From: Leptidea sinapis
Lineage: Eukaryota > Arthropoda > Insecta > Lepidoptera > Pieridae
Length of the DNA stretch: 64,000 bases
NCBI RefSeq assembly: GCF_905404315.1
Contig: NC_066294.1
Coordinates: 11,495,501-11,559,500 of the forward strand
Direction of reading: 5' to 3'
Shown: positions 12,835 to 23,480 of the stretch, piece after piece
Numbering within the stretch: position 1 is the first letter of the stretch
Layout: each line of letters opens with the position of its first letter
The notes under the pieces: generated by a model
Told to the model about the DNA's origin: nothing
Databases searched by the model: none
Seen by the model: only the letters and a program-made list of their open reading frames with translations
Translations under genes and position numbers: made by a program

Positions 12835-15800
12835 ATGAGAGCGGTCCTAAAAAATAAATTACCCCAGGAGGGTACCGGCTCTTGTGGAGCCGGAGAATCC
12901 CTCCCCGAGCATTCGCGCTCGGGCTGCCCCTCGTATTCTGGGGAGGGCACAGTACCGCGTATGTCACAGGACAAACAGGGCAGCAACACCACGGCACCCC
13001 GCTCCACGCTTAATGTGGACTTTTGTAACATCCGGGGAATTCACTCCAACTTAAACGCCGTCCACCACCACCTTGAGACGGCGCAGCCGGCCTTGTGTTT
13101 CCTTACGGAGACGCAGATATCTCGACCTAGCGATACGTCATATTTAACATACCCCGGGTACAAAATTGAGCATAATTTCATGCCTCATGCCGGGGTATGT
13201 GTGTACGTTAGGGAGGATATCTGCTGTCGCCGTCTCGGCAATTTTGAGGGTAGGGGCCTGTCTACTCTCTGGCTCCGCGTAGATTTAGAGGACCGCGTCC
13301 GCATCTATGCGTGTGTCTACAGGTCCCATAGTGGTAACGCAGAAACGGATCACCTCATGGGCTGCGTTCAAGCGGCATTTGATGACGTGCTTGCTCAGGT
13401 CCCCTCCGCTGAAATCGTAGTCTTGGTTGATTTCAACGGGCACAATGCCGAATGGCTTGGATCACGTACCACAGACTACGCAGGGCGATCTGTGCATAAT
13501 TTTGCATTGGCGTATGGTCTGTCCCAATTGGTTGAGTCGCCGACGCGGCTCCCGGATGTGGATAGCCACATGCCGTCCTTATTAGATCTTCTGCTGACTA
13601 CACATCCCGATGGTTACCAGGTCTCTGTCGACGCCCCTCTCGGAACGTCCGACCATTGCCTGGTCAGGAGTGTAGTGCCTATCCGATGCCAACGCCGCAG
13701 ACCACCAGCGACCCGCCGCGTTTGGCACTACAAGTCAGCAGATTGGGATAGGATGCGTTCCTTTTTTGCATCCTACCCTTGGGGAAGGGTTTGTTTCCTT
13801 TCAGATGATCCTAGTGCCTGCGCCGTTGCAGTAGCTGATGTGATACTGCAGGGCATGGATATTTTTATACCAAGCTCTGTAGTACCGATCGGTGGCAGAT
13901 CACAGCCCTGGTTCGATGCGTCAGTTAAAGCAGCATCTGACTGCAAAAAACAGGCGTATCGAACTTGGGTTGCGGCGCTGGGCTCAAAGGATCCGAACTG
14001 CAAAGTTCTGAAGAGGAAATATAACCGTGCCTCCAGATTTTTTAAGCGGCAAATCGCCCGTGCGAAATCGAAGCACGTCGTCAAAATTGGCGAGCAGCTT
14101 TCCAGTTACCCGACCGGAACACGCAAGTTCTGGTCGTTGTCGAAAGCTGCTCTTGGTAACTTCAACCAGCCGTCCATGCCGCCGTTGCACATGAGGAATG
14201 ACACCCTGGCCCATACGGCAAAAGAGAAAGCCGATCTCCTGTGCACTCTTTTTTCCTCCAACTCGACTCTTGACGACAACGGAAAAACACCGCCGACCAT
14301 CCCGCGGTGTCAGAGCTCCATGCCTGAAGTACAGTTCCGACAGAAAACTGTTAGGCGAGCTCTGTTTTCGTTGGACGTCAGGAAGTCGAGCGGGCCGGAT
14401 GGCATTTCTCCAATCGTGCTTAGAACGTGTGCCCCTGAGTTGACGCCGGTGCTAACGCGTTTATTCCGGCACTCTTATTCAAAAGGCGTAGTCCCTGATT
14501 CATGGAAGTCAGCCCTTGTCCATCCGATCCCAAAAAAAGAAGACAGTTCGGATCCGGCAAACTACAGGCCTATTGCTATTACCTCCCTACTCTCCAAAAT
14601 TATGGAGAGCATAATTAACCGCCAGCTCTTGGTATACCTTGAGGGTCACCAGTTGATCAACGACCGGCAGTACGGCTTTCGCCATGGTCGGTCGACTGGC
14701 GATCTTCTGGTATACCTAACACACAGATGGGCGGCGGCTATTGAAAGCATGGGGGAAGGCCTGGCAGTTGGTCTGGATATAGCGAAGGCCTTTGATCGTG
14801 TATGGCACAAGGCGCTCCTCGCAAAACTTCCATCATTTGGGCTTCCCGAGAGCTTATGCAAGTGGACCTCCAGCTTCCTCACTGGGCGCAGCATACAAGT
14901 CGTTATCGACGGTTATTGCTCGAATCCCAAGCCCGTGAACGCTGGAGTGCCCCAAGGCTGTGTGCTATCTCCCACGCTGTTTCTTCTGCATATCAATGAT
15001 ATGTTGGACACCGCCAACATGCATTGCTATGCAGACGACAGCACTGGTGATGCCGTATACACGGGCCATGCAGGTCTCTCTCGGGAAAACGTCGACCAGT
15101 GCCGGGTGAAACTTGTGTCTTCTATCGAGTCCTCTCTCGAGAAGGTCGCGGAATGGGGTAAGTTGAACCTTGTCCAATTTAACCCCCAGAAGACTCAAGT
15201 TTGCGCGTTTACCACTAAAAAAACCCCATTTGCCGTATCACCGCTCTTCGAGAACACTTCCCTTAAAGCCTCGCCTAGTATCGGAATACTGGGTCTCGAA
15301 ATCTCGAGCAATTGCCAATTCCGTGGCCATCTGGAGGGCAAAGCCAAACTGGCTTCAAAGAAACTGGGCGTCATAAATAGAGCACGGCAATACTTCAAGC
15401 CGGCCCACATTCTAGCGCTCTACAAAGCGCAGGTCCGGCCTCACATGGAGTATTGCTGTCATCTCTGGTCTGGCGCACCCCAGTATCAGCTCGATCCATT
15501 TGACCGCGTGCAACGCAGAGCAGCTCGAATTGTCGGGGACCCAGTACTCTGTGAACGGCTGGATCACTTGGCGTTGCGTAGAGACGTCGCTTCATTGTGT
15601 GTCTTCTACCGCATTTATCACGGGGAGTGTTCCGAAGAGCTGTTCAACCTGATTCCTGCCGCCGAATTTCACCTTCGCACGACACGCCACAAGTTACGAT
15701 ATCATCCCCACCATCTGGATGTGTGGCGGTCCTCCACAGTGCGGTTTTCAAGGAGCTTTCTTCCTCGTACCACGAAGCTGTGGAATGAGCTTCCTTGTGC

Positions 15801-15918
15801 GGTGTTTCCGGGACGATACGACATGGGTACCTTCAAGAAAAGCGCGTACACCTTCCTTAAAGGCCGGCAACACTCTTGTGATTCCTCTGGTGTTGCAGGA
15901 GAGTGTGGGCGGCGGTGA
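12835..15918 (+). CDS. Endonuclease/reverse transcriptase of a jockey/CR1-superfamily LINE
   Basis: 1027 residues without a stop. Residues ~58-285 are an apurinic-type endonuclease, with Asn65 (CNIRG), Glu92 (LTETQ), Asp199/Asn201 (VDFNGHN), Asp251 and the Ser272-Asp273-His274 triad all present. Residues ~500-790 are the reverse transcriptase: SSGPDGI, the NYRPIA box, Asp648 in DIAKAFDRVWH, GVPQGCVLSP and the YADD catalytic box at 732-735. The C-terminus (~790-1027) is the thumb plus the region with LWNELP. The protein would nick target DNA and copy its RNA in the nucleus. The first ~55 residues precede the endonuclease and are encoded by a GC-rich hairpin-forming stretch, so the true start may be another ATG (Met43 is an alternative). 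I see no inactivating lesion in the catalytic core. Clade (jockey, CR1 or Daphne-like) is not settled. Confidence 0.88.
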   Translation: MRAVLKNKLPQEGTGSCGAGESLPEHSRSGCPSYSGEGTVPRMSQDKQGSNTTAPRSTLNVDFCNIRGIHSNLNAVHHHLETAQPALCFLTETQISRPSDTSYLTYPGYKIEHNFMPHAGVCVYVREDICCRRLGNFEGRGLSTLWLRVDLEDRVRIYACVYRSHSGNAETDHLMGCVQAAFDDVLAQVPSAEIVVLVDFNGHNAEWLGSRTTDYAGRSVHNFALAYGLSQLVESPTRLPDVDSHMPSLLDLLLTTHPDGYQVSVDAPLGTSDHCLVRSVVPIRCQRRRPPATRRVWHYKSADWDRMRSFFASYPWGRVCFLSDDPSACAVAVADVILQGMDIFIPSSVVPIGGRSQPWFDASVKAASDCKKQAYRTWVAALGSKDPNCKVLKRKYNRASRFFKRQIARAKSKHVVKIGEQLSSYPTGTRKFWSLSKAALGNFNQPSMPPLHMRNDTLAHTAKEKADLLCTLFSSNSTLDDNGKTPPTIPRCQSSMPEVQFRQKTVRRALFSLDVRKSSGPDGISPIVLRTCAPELTPVLTRLFRHSYSKGVVPDSWKSALVHPIPKKEDSSDPANYRPIAITSLLSKIMESIINRQLLVYLEGHQLINDRQYGFRHGRSTGDLLVYLTHRWAAAIESMGEGLAVGLDIAKAFDRVWHKALLAKLPSFGLPESLCKWTSSFLTGRSIQVVIDGYCSNPKPVNAGVPQGCVLSPTLFLLHINDMLDTANMHCYADDSTGDAVYTGHAGLSRENVDQCRVKLVSSIESSLEKVAEWGKLNLVQFNPQKTQVCAFTTKKTPFAVSPLFENTSLKASPSIGILGLEISSNCQFRGHLEGKAKLASKKLGVINRARQYFKPAHILALYKAQVRPHMEYCCHLWSGAPQYQLDPFDRVQRRAARIVGDPVLCERLDHLALRRDVASLCVFYRIYHGECSEELFNLIPAAEFHLRTTRHKLRYHPHHLDVWRSSTVRFSRSFLPRTTKLWNELPCAVFPGRYDMGTFKKSAYTFLKGRQHSCDSSGVAGECGRR
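12875..12947 (+). other. GC-rich hairpin cluster at the 5' end of J
   Basis: CCGGCTC (12875-12881) pairs with GAGCCGG (12887-12893). CCCTCCCC (12899-12906) pairs with GGGGAGGG (12940-12947). CCGAGC (12905-12910) pairs with GCTCGG (12917-12922), overlapping the outer stem by two bases. This much perfect pairing in 73 nt suggests a structured RNA, such as a translation or ribozyme-like element in the original 5' region. Function is unproven. Confidence 0.5.
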
Positions 15919-15988
15919 TCACTTAACACCAGGTGACCCGTACGCTCGTTTGTCCTCCTATTCCATAAAAAAAAAAAAAAAAAAAAAA

Positions 15989-17329
15989 CTTTACGAGTAA
16001 GCACTTAAATTTGTCCGGCGAATTCATAAGTATTTCTGTAATTGCAATGGTTATATCAATTTCACAAAACGGTGGTTTACAAAATTACTGGACTTTTAGT
16101 TAAGTATTAAATGAAGTACTTTTGAAGAGGATAATGAGATACTTGATTTTGCGTTCAATGAGCGAATTATGCGACATTCAGGCAAATATTTGTGATTAAA
16201 TGTAAGGTATCTTAAGAAGCTCAAAGGCTGTGACGTTATGGTCCATGTTAGGGTGCTATGTGGCCCAAGTTGTTATTGAATTAATATAAAAAGACAATTA
16301 GTCAAAATGTAATATTAAATGAGTTATTGAATATCTGTGAATATCTGGATAATACTGAGGGCGAAATATACTCAGTCAGTCTCTTTTATGTTCAACTTAA
16401 TATACAATTAATTTTGTTTATTAATAGCTTGGGGGCGATCACTTTACTACAACTTTTATACATATTTATTTATACACACAAACGTTTATAAAAAAACGTT
16501 ACATGTACAATACATACTTCGTTTAAGAAAATACTAGATAGCTCGATTTAGGAGATATTGGGTAGGCATAACAACGTAATACTCAAAAACAATATCTCAT
16601 AAAAAACTACTATCCTTCTTACATGAGAAACTAAAGTGCTATTCGCTCATGTATATACGCCCTAATACGTACTCTAGCATAAGCAAGATAAAAAGATTGA
16701 TTAAACAAAAACAGCGAAAGAGGTATAAGAGGATTGAAATACTAAAGGGTCAGAGATAAATCTCTGATGTTACACAGAAAGGTGCGAATACTTTCCTCAT
16801 ATCCTTGCATAAAACTATTCAAAGTTTAGTAAAAGTACTGCACGACGAAACTAAAATAATTCAATCGCGATAAGATATATTTTAGGAAAATGGCACTTAC
16901 TATATCTGCTCACATTATTCTGATATAGCTCTGGGAAAACCTCAAAAACACACACATATATATATTCAAAACCGGAAAAAAGGACACTTAGTCTCCTAAA
17001 TTATATAGACTCACCTGTCTTACCTCCTTTGTATTTAATATATTGGAGAAGACATAGGAAAATGAGCCCTCTACATACCAGCCAGCATGCATAGCGTGCT
17101 GGCAGGTCGACGGACACGGCTTTTTATGAATTAACAAAAAGACGCTATAGCAGAGAAAGACAGAGTGAGAGAGACAGCACTCTGTCTTTTTACGGACACT
17201 GAAGAATGTTTTTTCAACACCTACCGAGCTATCACACAAACACTCAATGACAAGAAGGTTGAACCCACCATCGGGATAAGATGAGAAGATGGTCTGCTGA
17301 AAAATAGGTTATTGGTCAGCCAGGAAACA
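15989..17329. other. AT-rich DNA with two small hairpins, no gene
   Basis: GCCAGCATGC / GCGTGCTGGC (17081-17090 / 17094-17103, one G-U pair, ATA loop) and AAAGACAGAGTG / CACTCTGTCTTT (17156-17167 / 17178-17189) are adjacent stem-loops in a GC-richer patch. The rest shows nothing recognisable. Confidence 0.5.
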
Positions 17330-18733
17330 ACCAGGAGAACCACCAGAGGTTTTTACGGATTACGGTAGATGGTAAATCTCTTGAATGGAAAAAGAAGTGA
17401 GGTATCTGGGATTGATAGCAAGCTCAATTTCCGTAAGCACGTGCAGGAGGTGAAATCTACAGCCACCAGGGCACTCATGATCTGCAAGCGTTTAGCCGGA
17501 AGGAACTGGGGGCTTTTCTCTAAAATCCTTAGATAAATGTATTTATTGGTGGCTAGGCCCATTATCACATACGGTTGTGTGGTGTGGGCAAATACGACAT
17601 CTACTGTAGCGATGAAACTATGCCCTATAAAACTACAAAGGTTAGTATGCGTCTGCGTCACAGGCACTATGAAATCCTGCCCAACCGCAGCCAGGTGATA
17701 TTAGATCTTCCACATCTGCATAAAGCAGTAACAACGGCCGCCAGAATGGCGGAATAATCACAATAAAACTATCGGGATTAGAACATAAAGCATAAATGAA
17801 AACCAGCCTGACCTAAAGCTACTGACAAAGTGCTCTCACACCTGTTTTATTCCACATGAAAGAATTTCCCCAGAATTTTGCTTTGAGCGGAAATTCAAGC
17901 CCATTATTAGCAACAAGAAAGACTACTGTGAAACCACGGTAAGGTTAGATAGTTATACCATTAAGTGGTATATGGATGGCTCCAGGACTGAAACCGGTAC
18001 CGGTGCTGGATTTTATGGCCCAGCAATAAATTATCATGAAGCCTTAGGTAAAGCAGCAACTATATACCAGGCGGAATTATATGCACTAGACCGGTGCCTT
18101 CAAATGAATCTCGACAGGAACTACCAGTAAAGGAACATTGCTATAATGTCTAATAGCCAAGCAGCTCTCAAGGCATTGACATCCTACACAAGAACTTCAC
18201 GGTTAGTGTGGGAATGCAGAAGAAAACTGGATATCCTCTGCCAGAGCAACATAGTTACCCTGGCCTGGGCACAAAGGCATAATAGGTAATGAGATAGCTG
18301 ACCGGCTAGCTAAGGATGGAGGAGGAGAGGGAGGAGAGGAGCTCTTATCCGCAATGGCCTGAGGAATCAAGAAATGCTGGAAGCAGCCAGGCACTGGTCC
18401 TCGCTACCAGGCTATCGGCAGGATAAGCTGCTCCTAGGCAACTATCAACGTAAGCGCGTCAAACAATGCATAAGCTTGGACAAGAGATAACTGAGAGCCC
18501 TCACGGGTTTCCTCTCAGGTCACTGCAAGCTGAATGGGTACCTAGTCAGAATGGGTTTCAGTAAATCAAACATGTGCAGATTCTGTTCCTGGAATATGAA
18601 GAATTACCAGAATCAGGCTGGAGTGTCTTAAAATACCTTCACTCAAAGCAGAGGACGTGTCCTGCCTGGACCCCCTGAGGATCCTACGCTTCTTAAATAT
18701 TATAGATCTTAAGAATATTATAATTTAATTCAA
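17330..18733 (+). pseudogene. RNase H-bearing LINE ORF2 remnant (LOA/I/R1-like)
   Basis: Across several frames the plus strand reads through the end of an RT domain (VDGKSLEWKK, SKLNFRKHVQEVKSTATR, then ARPIITYGCVVWAN) and an RNase H domain: KWYMDGSRT with the first Asp, YQAELYAL with the Glu, then MSNSQAALKAL where the third acidic residue is Asn, and GNEIADRLAK near the end. A Cys/His C-terminal motif follows (TGHCKLNGYL, CRFC). Many stops and frameshifts make it a dead, 5'-truncated copy. RNase H after the RT points to the LOA, I or R1 groups; I cannot choose between them. Confidence 0.75.
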
Positions 18734-18734
18734 T

Positions 18735-19297
18735 TGGTTTCGAAGAAACTGGGCGTTATAAATAGGGCACAGCAATACTTCATGCTGACCCACATTCTAG
18801 CGCTATACAAAGCGCAGAGCTGGCCACATATGGGGTATTGCTGGTCTGGTGCACCCCAGTATCAGCTCGATCCATTTGACCGCGTGCAGCACAGAGCAGC
18901 TCAAATTGTTGGGGCTACGGGTCTACGAATGGCTGGCTCACATCTTAGCGTTGCGTAGAGACGTCGCTCCATTGTGTGTCTTCTACCGCATTTATGACGG
19001 AGAGTGTTCCCAAGAGCTGTTTCACCTGATTTCTGACACCGAATTCTTCGCACGCCACGCCACAAATTAGGATATCATCCTCATCATCTGGATGTATAGC
19101 GGTCCTCACAGTGCTCCCTTATGCGGTGTTTCCGGGACGATATGAATTGGGTACCTCCAAAAAAGCGCGTACACCTTATATCTATTGTGCTCGTACGCTG
19201 ACTTTACTTCCTTTTCGATAAAAAAAATACAGAGTGTAATGATCACTTCACACAAGGTGGATTGTGGGCTTGTTTGTCCTGCTATACCATAAAAATC
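18735..19297 (+). pseudogene. Family J 3' fragment abutting the RNase H LINE
   Basis: Starts at the J position equivalent to ~15350 (SKKLGVINRA) and follows it with small deletions to the 3' end (CTATACCATAAAAATCC). The reading frame is broken in several places. It begins immediately after the RNase H LINE remnant, so it probably inserted there with 5' truncation; no clear target duplication is visible. Confidence 0.8.
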
Positions 19298-19663
19298 CAT
19301 GATTATCTCAGAATATTTTTATGCGTCTGGTTATTCGTAAAAACATCTCCACACTGTTGTACATTTATTACCCCTAATGGAAGCCTGTTTTCTTTAAGTG
19401 GCTCTACAAATGTTAAGAAATTATTCATCAAGGAAAAAGGTACGTTTTTTGTCGGAACAACTTATCGCGCTTTGTTCAAGCAAATGTGAAAGTATCTTTT
19501 TCATTTACGTTGGAAGTTGTATGGATTGTTTAGAAACTCAAGTCTTGTGAGAACGTTTACACTCAACACTTATTGCATTTTCTTCTTGTTGTTTCATATA
19601 ATACTGAGAGTCTGATAAATGGGGGATGTGGTAATAATATGTATTATTATATTATTATCAATG
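19298..19663. other. No gene seen
   Basis: AT-rich; nothing recognisable. Confidence 0.45.
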
Positions 19664-20178
19664 TAGATGTGGCGTTCAGGTAGATGCTCTTGGGCGTCAC
19701 GGGTTGTCCTGCCTAAAGTCAGCAGGCCATATCAGTCGTCACGCCAACATTAATGAAGTCATCCGAAAGGAATTTTCCGCTCTTAATATACCAGCTGTTT
19801 TAGAGCCAAATGTAATTACCCGCCGCGATGGCAAGCGTCCTGATGAAATGACGCTGGTGGCTTGTCACGGGGAAGGGCGCTGGTGTGGAACGCGACTTGC
19901 GACGACACTCTGGCTCCTTGTCATGTCCAAGTTACGTCAGTTGGTGCTGGGACTGCTGCTTCGACTGCCGAAGACAACAAGCGTAGCAAATATATCAGTC
20001 TCAGTGAGTCTTACATTTTTGTGTCGTTTGGGGTATAGACACTTGGTCCGTGGGACCCAGAGGCGCGGAGAATGTTCAAAGTACTATATTCGCGCCTCAA
20101 TAAGCCTACTGGAAACCCAAGCACTGTCAGCTATTTCGGTCAACGGATCAGCCTAGCTATCAAAAAAAGCGAAAATGC
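19664..20178 (+). pseudogene. C-terminal fragment of an unidentified retroelement protein (nuclease-like)
   Basis: The plus strand reads CGVQVDALGRHGLSC, a Cys/His-like segment, then NINEVIRKEF, AVLEPNVITRRDGKRPDEM and, after a frameshift near 19860, VWNATCDDTLAP and SYIFVSFGVDTLGPW. From memory this matches a C-terminal module following an RT domain in many invertebrate genomes. The spaced acidic pattern around GKRPD and the WDATC-like strand resemble a PD-(D/E)xK nuclease fold; that is inference. At least one frameshift; the RT part is absent. Confidence 0.5.
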
Positions 20179-20222
20179 AGTTCCACGTAGTGATGGATGA
20201 CTTAAGCCATATGCAGCAGGTG

Positions 20223-20665
20223 CAATTTCGCGAATGAGGTCACTCGTCGAATGCAACTCAGATGGACAGCGTTCGGGAAGCTCCTTAAAATCTTCATGCT
20301 CACTCAGAGGACAATGGAATAGGCTATGCTTGGAGTTTCCCTGCGAGATCGAATTAGAGATGAGGAGATTCGTAGGAGAACCAAAGCTACCGACATAGTC
20401 CAAATGATTGCGAAACTGAAGTGGCAGTGGGCAGGGCACATAGTTCGACGGACAGATGGCCGTTGGGGCAGTAAAGACCTCGAATGGCGACCGCGTACCG
20501 GAAGACGTAGTGTTGGTAGGACCCCAACAAGATGGACCGAAGATCTGGTCAAGATCGCCGGAATACGTTGAATGAGGACAGCGCAGGACCGATCGTCGTG
20601 GAAATTTTTGGCGGAGGCCTTTGTCCAGCAGTCTTCTGACTGATGATGCATGGTTCTTTTCTGGT
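20223..20665 (+). pseudogene. RTE-clade LINE, C-terminal fragment
   Basis: Reads TRRMQLRWTAFGKL then, after an internal deletion, AMLGVSLRDRIRDEEIRRRT, KLKWQWAGHIVRRTDGRWG and TGRRSVGRTPTRWTEDLVK, the conserved tail of RTE (BovB-like) reverse transcriptases. A TGA replaces the expected Trp after AGIR, and a stop precedes AMLGV. The ORF ends near TGATGATGC, consistent with the trinucleotide-rich 3' end of RTE elements. Confidence 0.8.
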
Positions 20666-20732
20666 TATGCACTGGCCACTAACATCGTATAATAATAGAT
20701 TAAATAGGCTAAGGGGTTCTATGATTTAAAAG

Positions 20733-20866
20733 ATGGGCTGGGAATTTCTTATCAGTTCTTCTGTCCATATCAAAGTCCTTTTATGATCTGATGTAGCTTC
20801 GTGACGTTTAGCAAGTATTGTTGCAATATGTTATGTTATTGTCACTCCCTAAGATAAATAAATATA
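20733..20866 (+). repeat. LINE 3'-end-like repeat, copy 1
   Basis: Shares with 23011-23137 the ordered blocks 'tttcttatcagt', 'tgatgtagc(t)t', 'gcaatatgttatgttattgt' and 'aaatatattt'. It is non-coding and looks like the 3' untranslated end of a LINE. Confidence 0.5.
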
Positions 20867-20879
20867 TTTCTGCTCCGTA

Positions 20880-21020
20880 TTCTTCAACTTACTCGTTAAT
20901 TGCTTGCTAATTCTGCACATAACTTCTTCACAGATTCTGTCGCGCAGAGAAACTCCGAGCATAACTCTCTCCACAGCTCGTTGAACAACATTAAACTCCA
21001 AGAGGGATGTTAAAACCACA
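20880..21020 (-). pseudogene. RTE-clade LINE fragment, minus strand
   Basis: On the minus strand it reads FNVVQRAVERVMLGVSLRDR, ICEEVMCRI and SKQLTSKLKN, the same conserved segment as the RTE remnant 300 bp to the left but in opposite orientation and with different substitutions. It is therefore an independent fragment. No complete domain. Confidence 0.7.
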
Positions 21021-22042
21021 CGTTTGAAGGACCACAGGACTGATAACACACAAAATGGAATTACTAGACCATTGAGACCTTAATTAGTTTTCAGGCACTA
21101 AGTAGCCAGACACCAATGAAAAATAATTACGAAAAGTAAACCTAAATTTTATTATCTATTTCTCCTAAGAAACAAACGAGAAATAACCAGAAATACTGCA
21201 AACTCTCGAACAAATTGCAAATTGTATTCAAATCCGTATCAGATTTGTACTTTGTTATAGATAAAACATCTATTAAACTTTATGAAGGACTTACACAATT
21301 TATTTTTCATTTTCTCGTAAGCCTTGTCCACTCTGCGTCTTATTAAAACGTCAGATTAAAAACCAACGCTACAGGGAACGCAAATTAGATTGCTTCTGTG
21401 TTAAATTGCTTTTCTAAGGTATTGTTTTCCTTAGACATTCTTGCTAATAAGAAATTTGTATTATACATTAATAAAGATATTTGGAGGTCGCGAAACCAGT
21501 CTATTAAATATGATGTCAAATATAATATGTATGTCATACAGAAACTATAAGCCATAAATACAAGTAAAATAATTTATGAATAAATCTTTGAAGGAAATTG
21601 TTTATGCTATTATATCTTCCGAATTACTTACCTTGGTGTCTTACAAATGGCTTATTGGTATTTTGCATATTCTTGGTTAATTCTCAGGTATAACTTTATA
21701 CCAGTTTTATTTGTAAGGCTGTTCATGTATTGCACGTATTAGATTTATGATTTAAATAAGCATATTTATTTCACTTCCTTATATTGCTACGTGATTTATT
21801 GCATCAATAGGTAGCACATACAAATAATAGTAATTTATTCATATTAAAGGTATAAGAATTGCATGAGTGGTGTAATAAATTAAATCTCTATTAAGATATT
21901 TTATACTTTTGAGTTTTGAGTCGGTTTTTTTAAATGTAGTTTGTTTTTATTTAAATAAAGTAGAATATTTTTTTTTAAATAGGGAACCTTACATGCGACA
22001 CTCAAGTAAATATAATATTATATTATATGGAATATTATCTTC
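21021..22042. other. AT-rich DNA, no gene seen
   Basis: Nothing recognisable. Confidence 0.5.
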
Positions 22043-22235
22043 TAGTATACTTATATATATAAATGGAGAGCCGGTTTTTTCTTTGGTTATATTACGAAAA
22101 GTACTGAACTGTTCAAAATAATACTTTTACCATAAGATGCAGATGGTTGGTTTTACTTTGAAATACCTATACATATACACCTATATATTCGTCAATATAT
22201 ATATATATTGTCTGTCGTTTGCCGGGTCAGCTAGT
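22043..22235 (+). mobile_element. Non-autonomous Helitron-like element
   Basis: Ends in GTTTGCCGGGTCAGCTAGT, the terminus also seen at 55001-55020, where insertion between A and T is clear. The 5' part (AAATGGAGAGCCGG and CCATAAGATGCAG) is shared with the minus-strand fragment at 2042-2156. Helitrons carry no inverted repeats and end in CTRR, as here (CTAG). No Rep/helicase ORF. The 5' boundary is approximate. Confidence 0.6.
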
Positions 22236-23010
22236 AAAATATATTTAAATGTAATTAATACGTTACAATACAATTCCAAATGAACAATATTAAATTTGAA
22301 TATTACCAGCCGCAGTACACACAAAATGGAGCGTTGTAATCCCTTTTGTTTTATCAGAAAATCTCGTGTGATTTATATTAAATTGTGATTCATTTCGGCC
22401 TGTATGCTTATTAAGATTACAACATTTTACAAGTAATTTAAAATATATCCGTTTTGTTTGTACTAGATTCCATTAGGTAATGTCAGTCATTTAAAAAATT
22501 GTATATTCTTATTGTTGTCATATTATATTTCAAACCATATTTAGTTAAGCCTGCTTTAACCTTTAATATATTCATTGTTTCTTTTATCATAAACTTCGTC
22601 GTAAATCAAATGAATTAACTAAATCAATATTTACATTTTTGTTTCGCATTTACGTTCTAATATTTCATTATTGCTAGCTAGTTTTTACTTTAAAAAATCT
22701 TTCTATTTAAATATTAATAGATTTCTTCAGTTAATGATGGTTACGATAAAAACTAATTATATTTTGATTCGAGTTCATATTTTCAAACAAATCTGCAAAC
22801 GTTCTGCACGTGGGTGATAATGATAGACTAATATACTATGGTATAGATGATCTGAGAGCCCGATATAGGATGACCTACTTTGATTTGTCAATATGTGCGA
22901 TAAAGAGCTAATGCCAAGCTAGCTGTCTGTTAATGACTTGTTAATCCAATCTCTTACTGTAACACTATTATACTTTCTTATGTATCTTGCTGTATGTATA
23001 TTCGTTAGAA
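22236..23010. other. AT-rich DNA, no gene seen
   Basis: Nothing recognisable. Confidence 0.5.
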
Positions 23011-23137
23011 ATGGGAGTTTCTTATCAGTCCTTCTTCTCATGTCACAGCTTCTCTACGAACTAATGTAGCCTGTTGATGTTGTTACAGTAATGTTATGTT
23101 ATTGTTACTCTCTATGGTAAAAAATATATATTTGTTT
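23011..23137 (+). repeat. LINE 3'-end-like repeat, copy 2
   Basis: Partner of 20733-20866: 'gggagtttcttatcagtcct', 'ctaatgtagcctgttgatgt' and 'aatgttatgttattgttact' occur in the same order. Confidence 0.5.
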
Positions 23138-23279
23138 GTCTAAAAACGTCGAAAGTCATGATCAATGATGTGTGTGTTACACATAATTACGTCGATGTAT
23201 AGTATATATAGGTGAATTATACGAAAGTGTAAAGCTTTACGGTTCTTATAATAACTTATTATATACAATTTGGTATTTA

Positions 23280-23480
23280 TAAGTGATATCCGTCACTTCA
23301 GGTCGTGGCTCCTAATACTCGTAGTTGAACTTGACATACGTCACTCGGACGGAACCCGAAAGGCACTGGTTCGAATCCGCATCGTTCATAAATTTTGATA
23401 AAAATTCAATTTGTATTCTTATTAATATATATTTAAGAACCCGAGCGACATCAGCCAGATGACTAATACATAACAAATCT
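23280..23480 (+). repeat. tRNA-related SINE, copy 1
   Basis: 'AAGTGATATCCGTCACTTC' followed by 'CGGAACCCGAAAGGCACTGG' and a good RNA polymerase III B box (GGTTCGAATCC at 23370-23380), then an AT-rich body. A second copy with the same order is at 37908-38070. It is probably a tRNA-derived SINE, not a tRNA gene, because the acceptor and anticodon arms do not fold. Confidence 0.55.

Larger units (their letters stand above)
12833..15988 (+). mobile_element. Family J non-LTR retrotransposon, intact ORF2, poly(A) tail
   Basis: Single insertion of about 3.15 kb. It carries the endonuclease-RT ORF, a short 3' untranslated region with GGTGACCCGTACGCTCG, and a run of about 20 A ending at 15988. A 10-bp AAAACTTTAC flanks it. 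No ORF1 precedes the endonuclease and the initiating ATG lies 2 bp inside the 5' junction, so the copy is probably 5'-truncated. Family J recurs at 1749-1935, 18735-19297, 34847-34962, 37697-37800, 41168-41286 and 47544-48323, so the family has been prolific. Confidence 0.85.

Noticed and set aside
12771..13031. Minus-strand ORF of 86 codons
   Set aside because: Antisense shadow of the J element 5' region.
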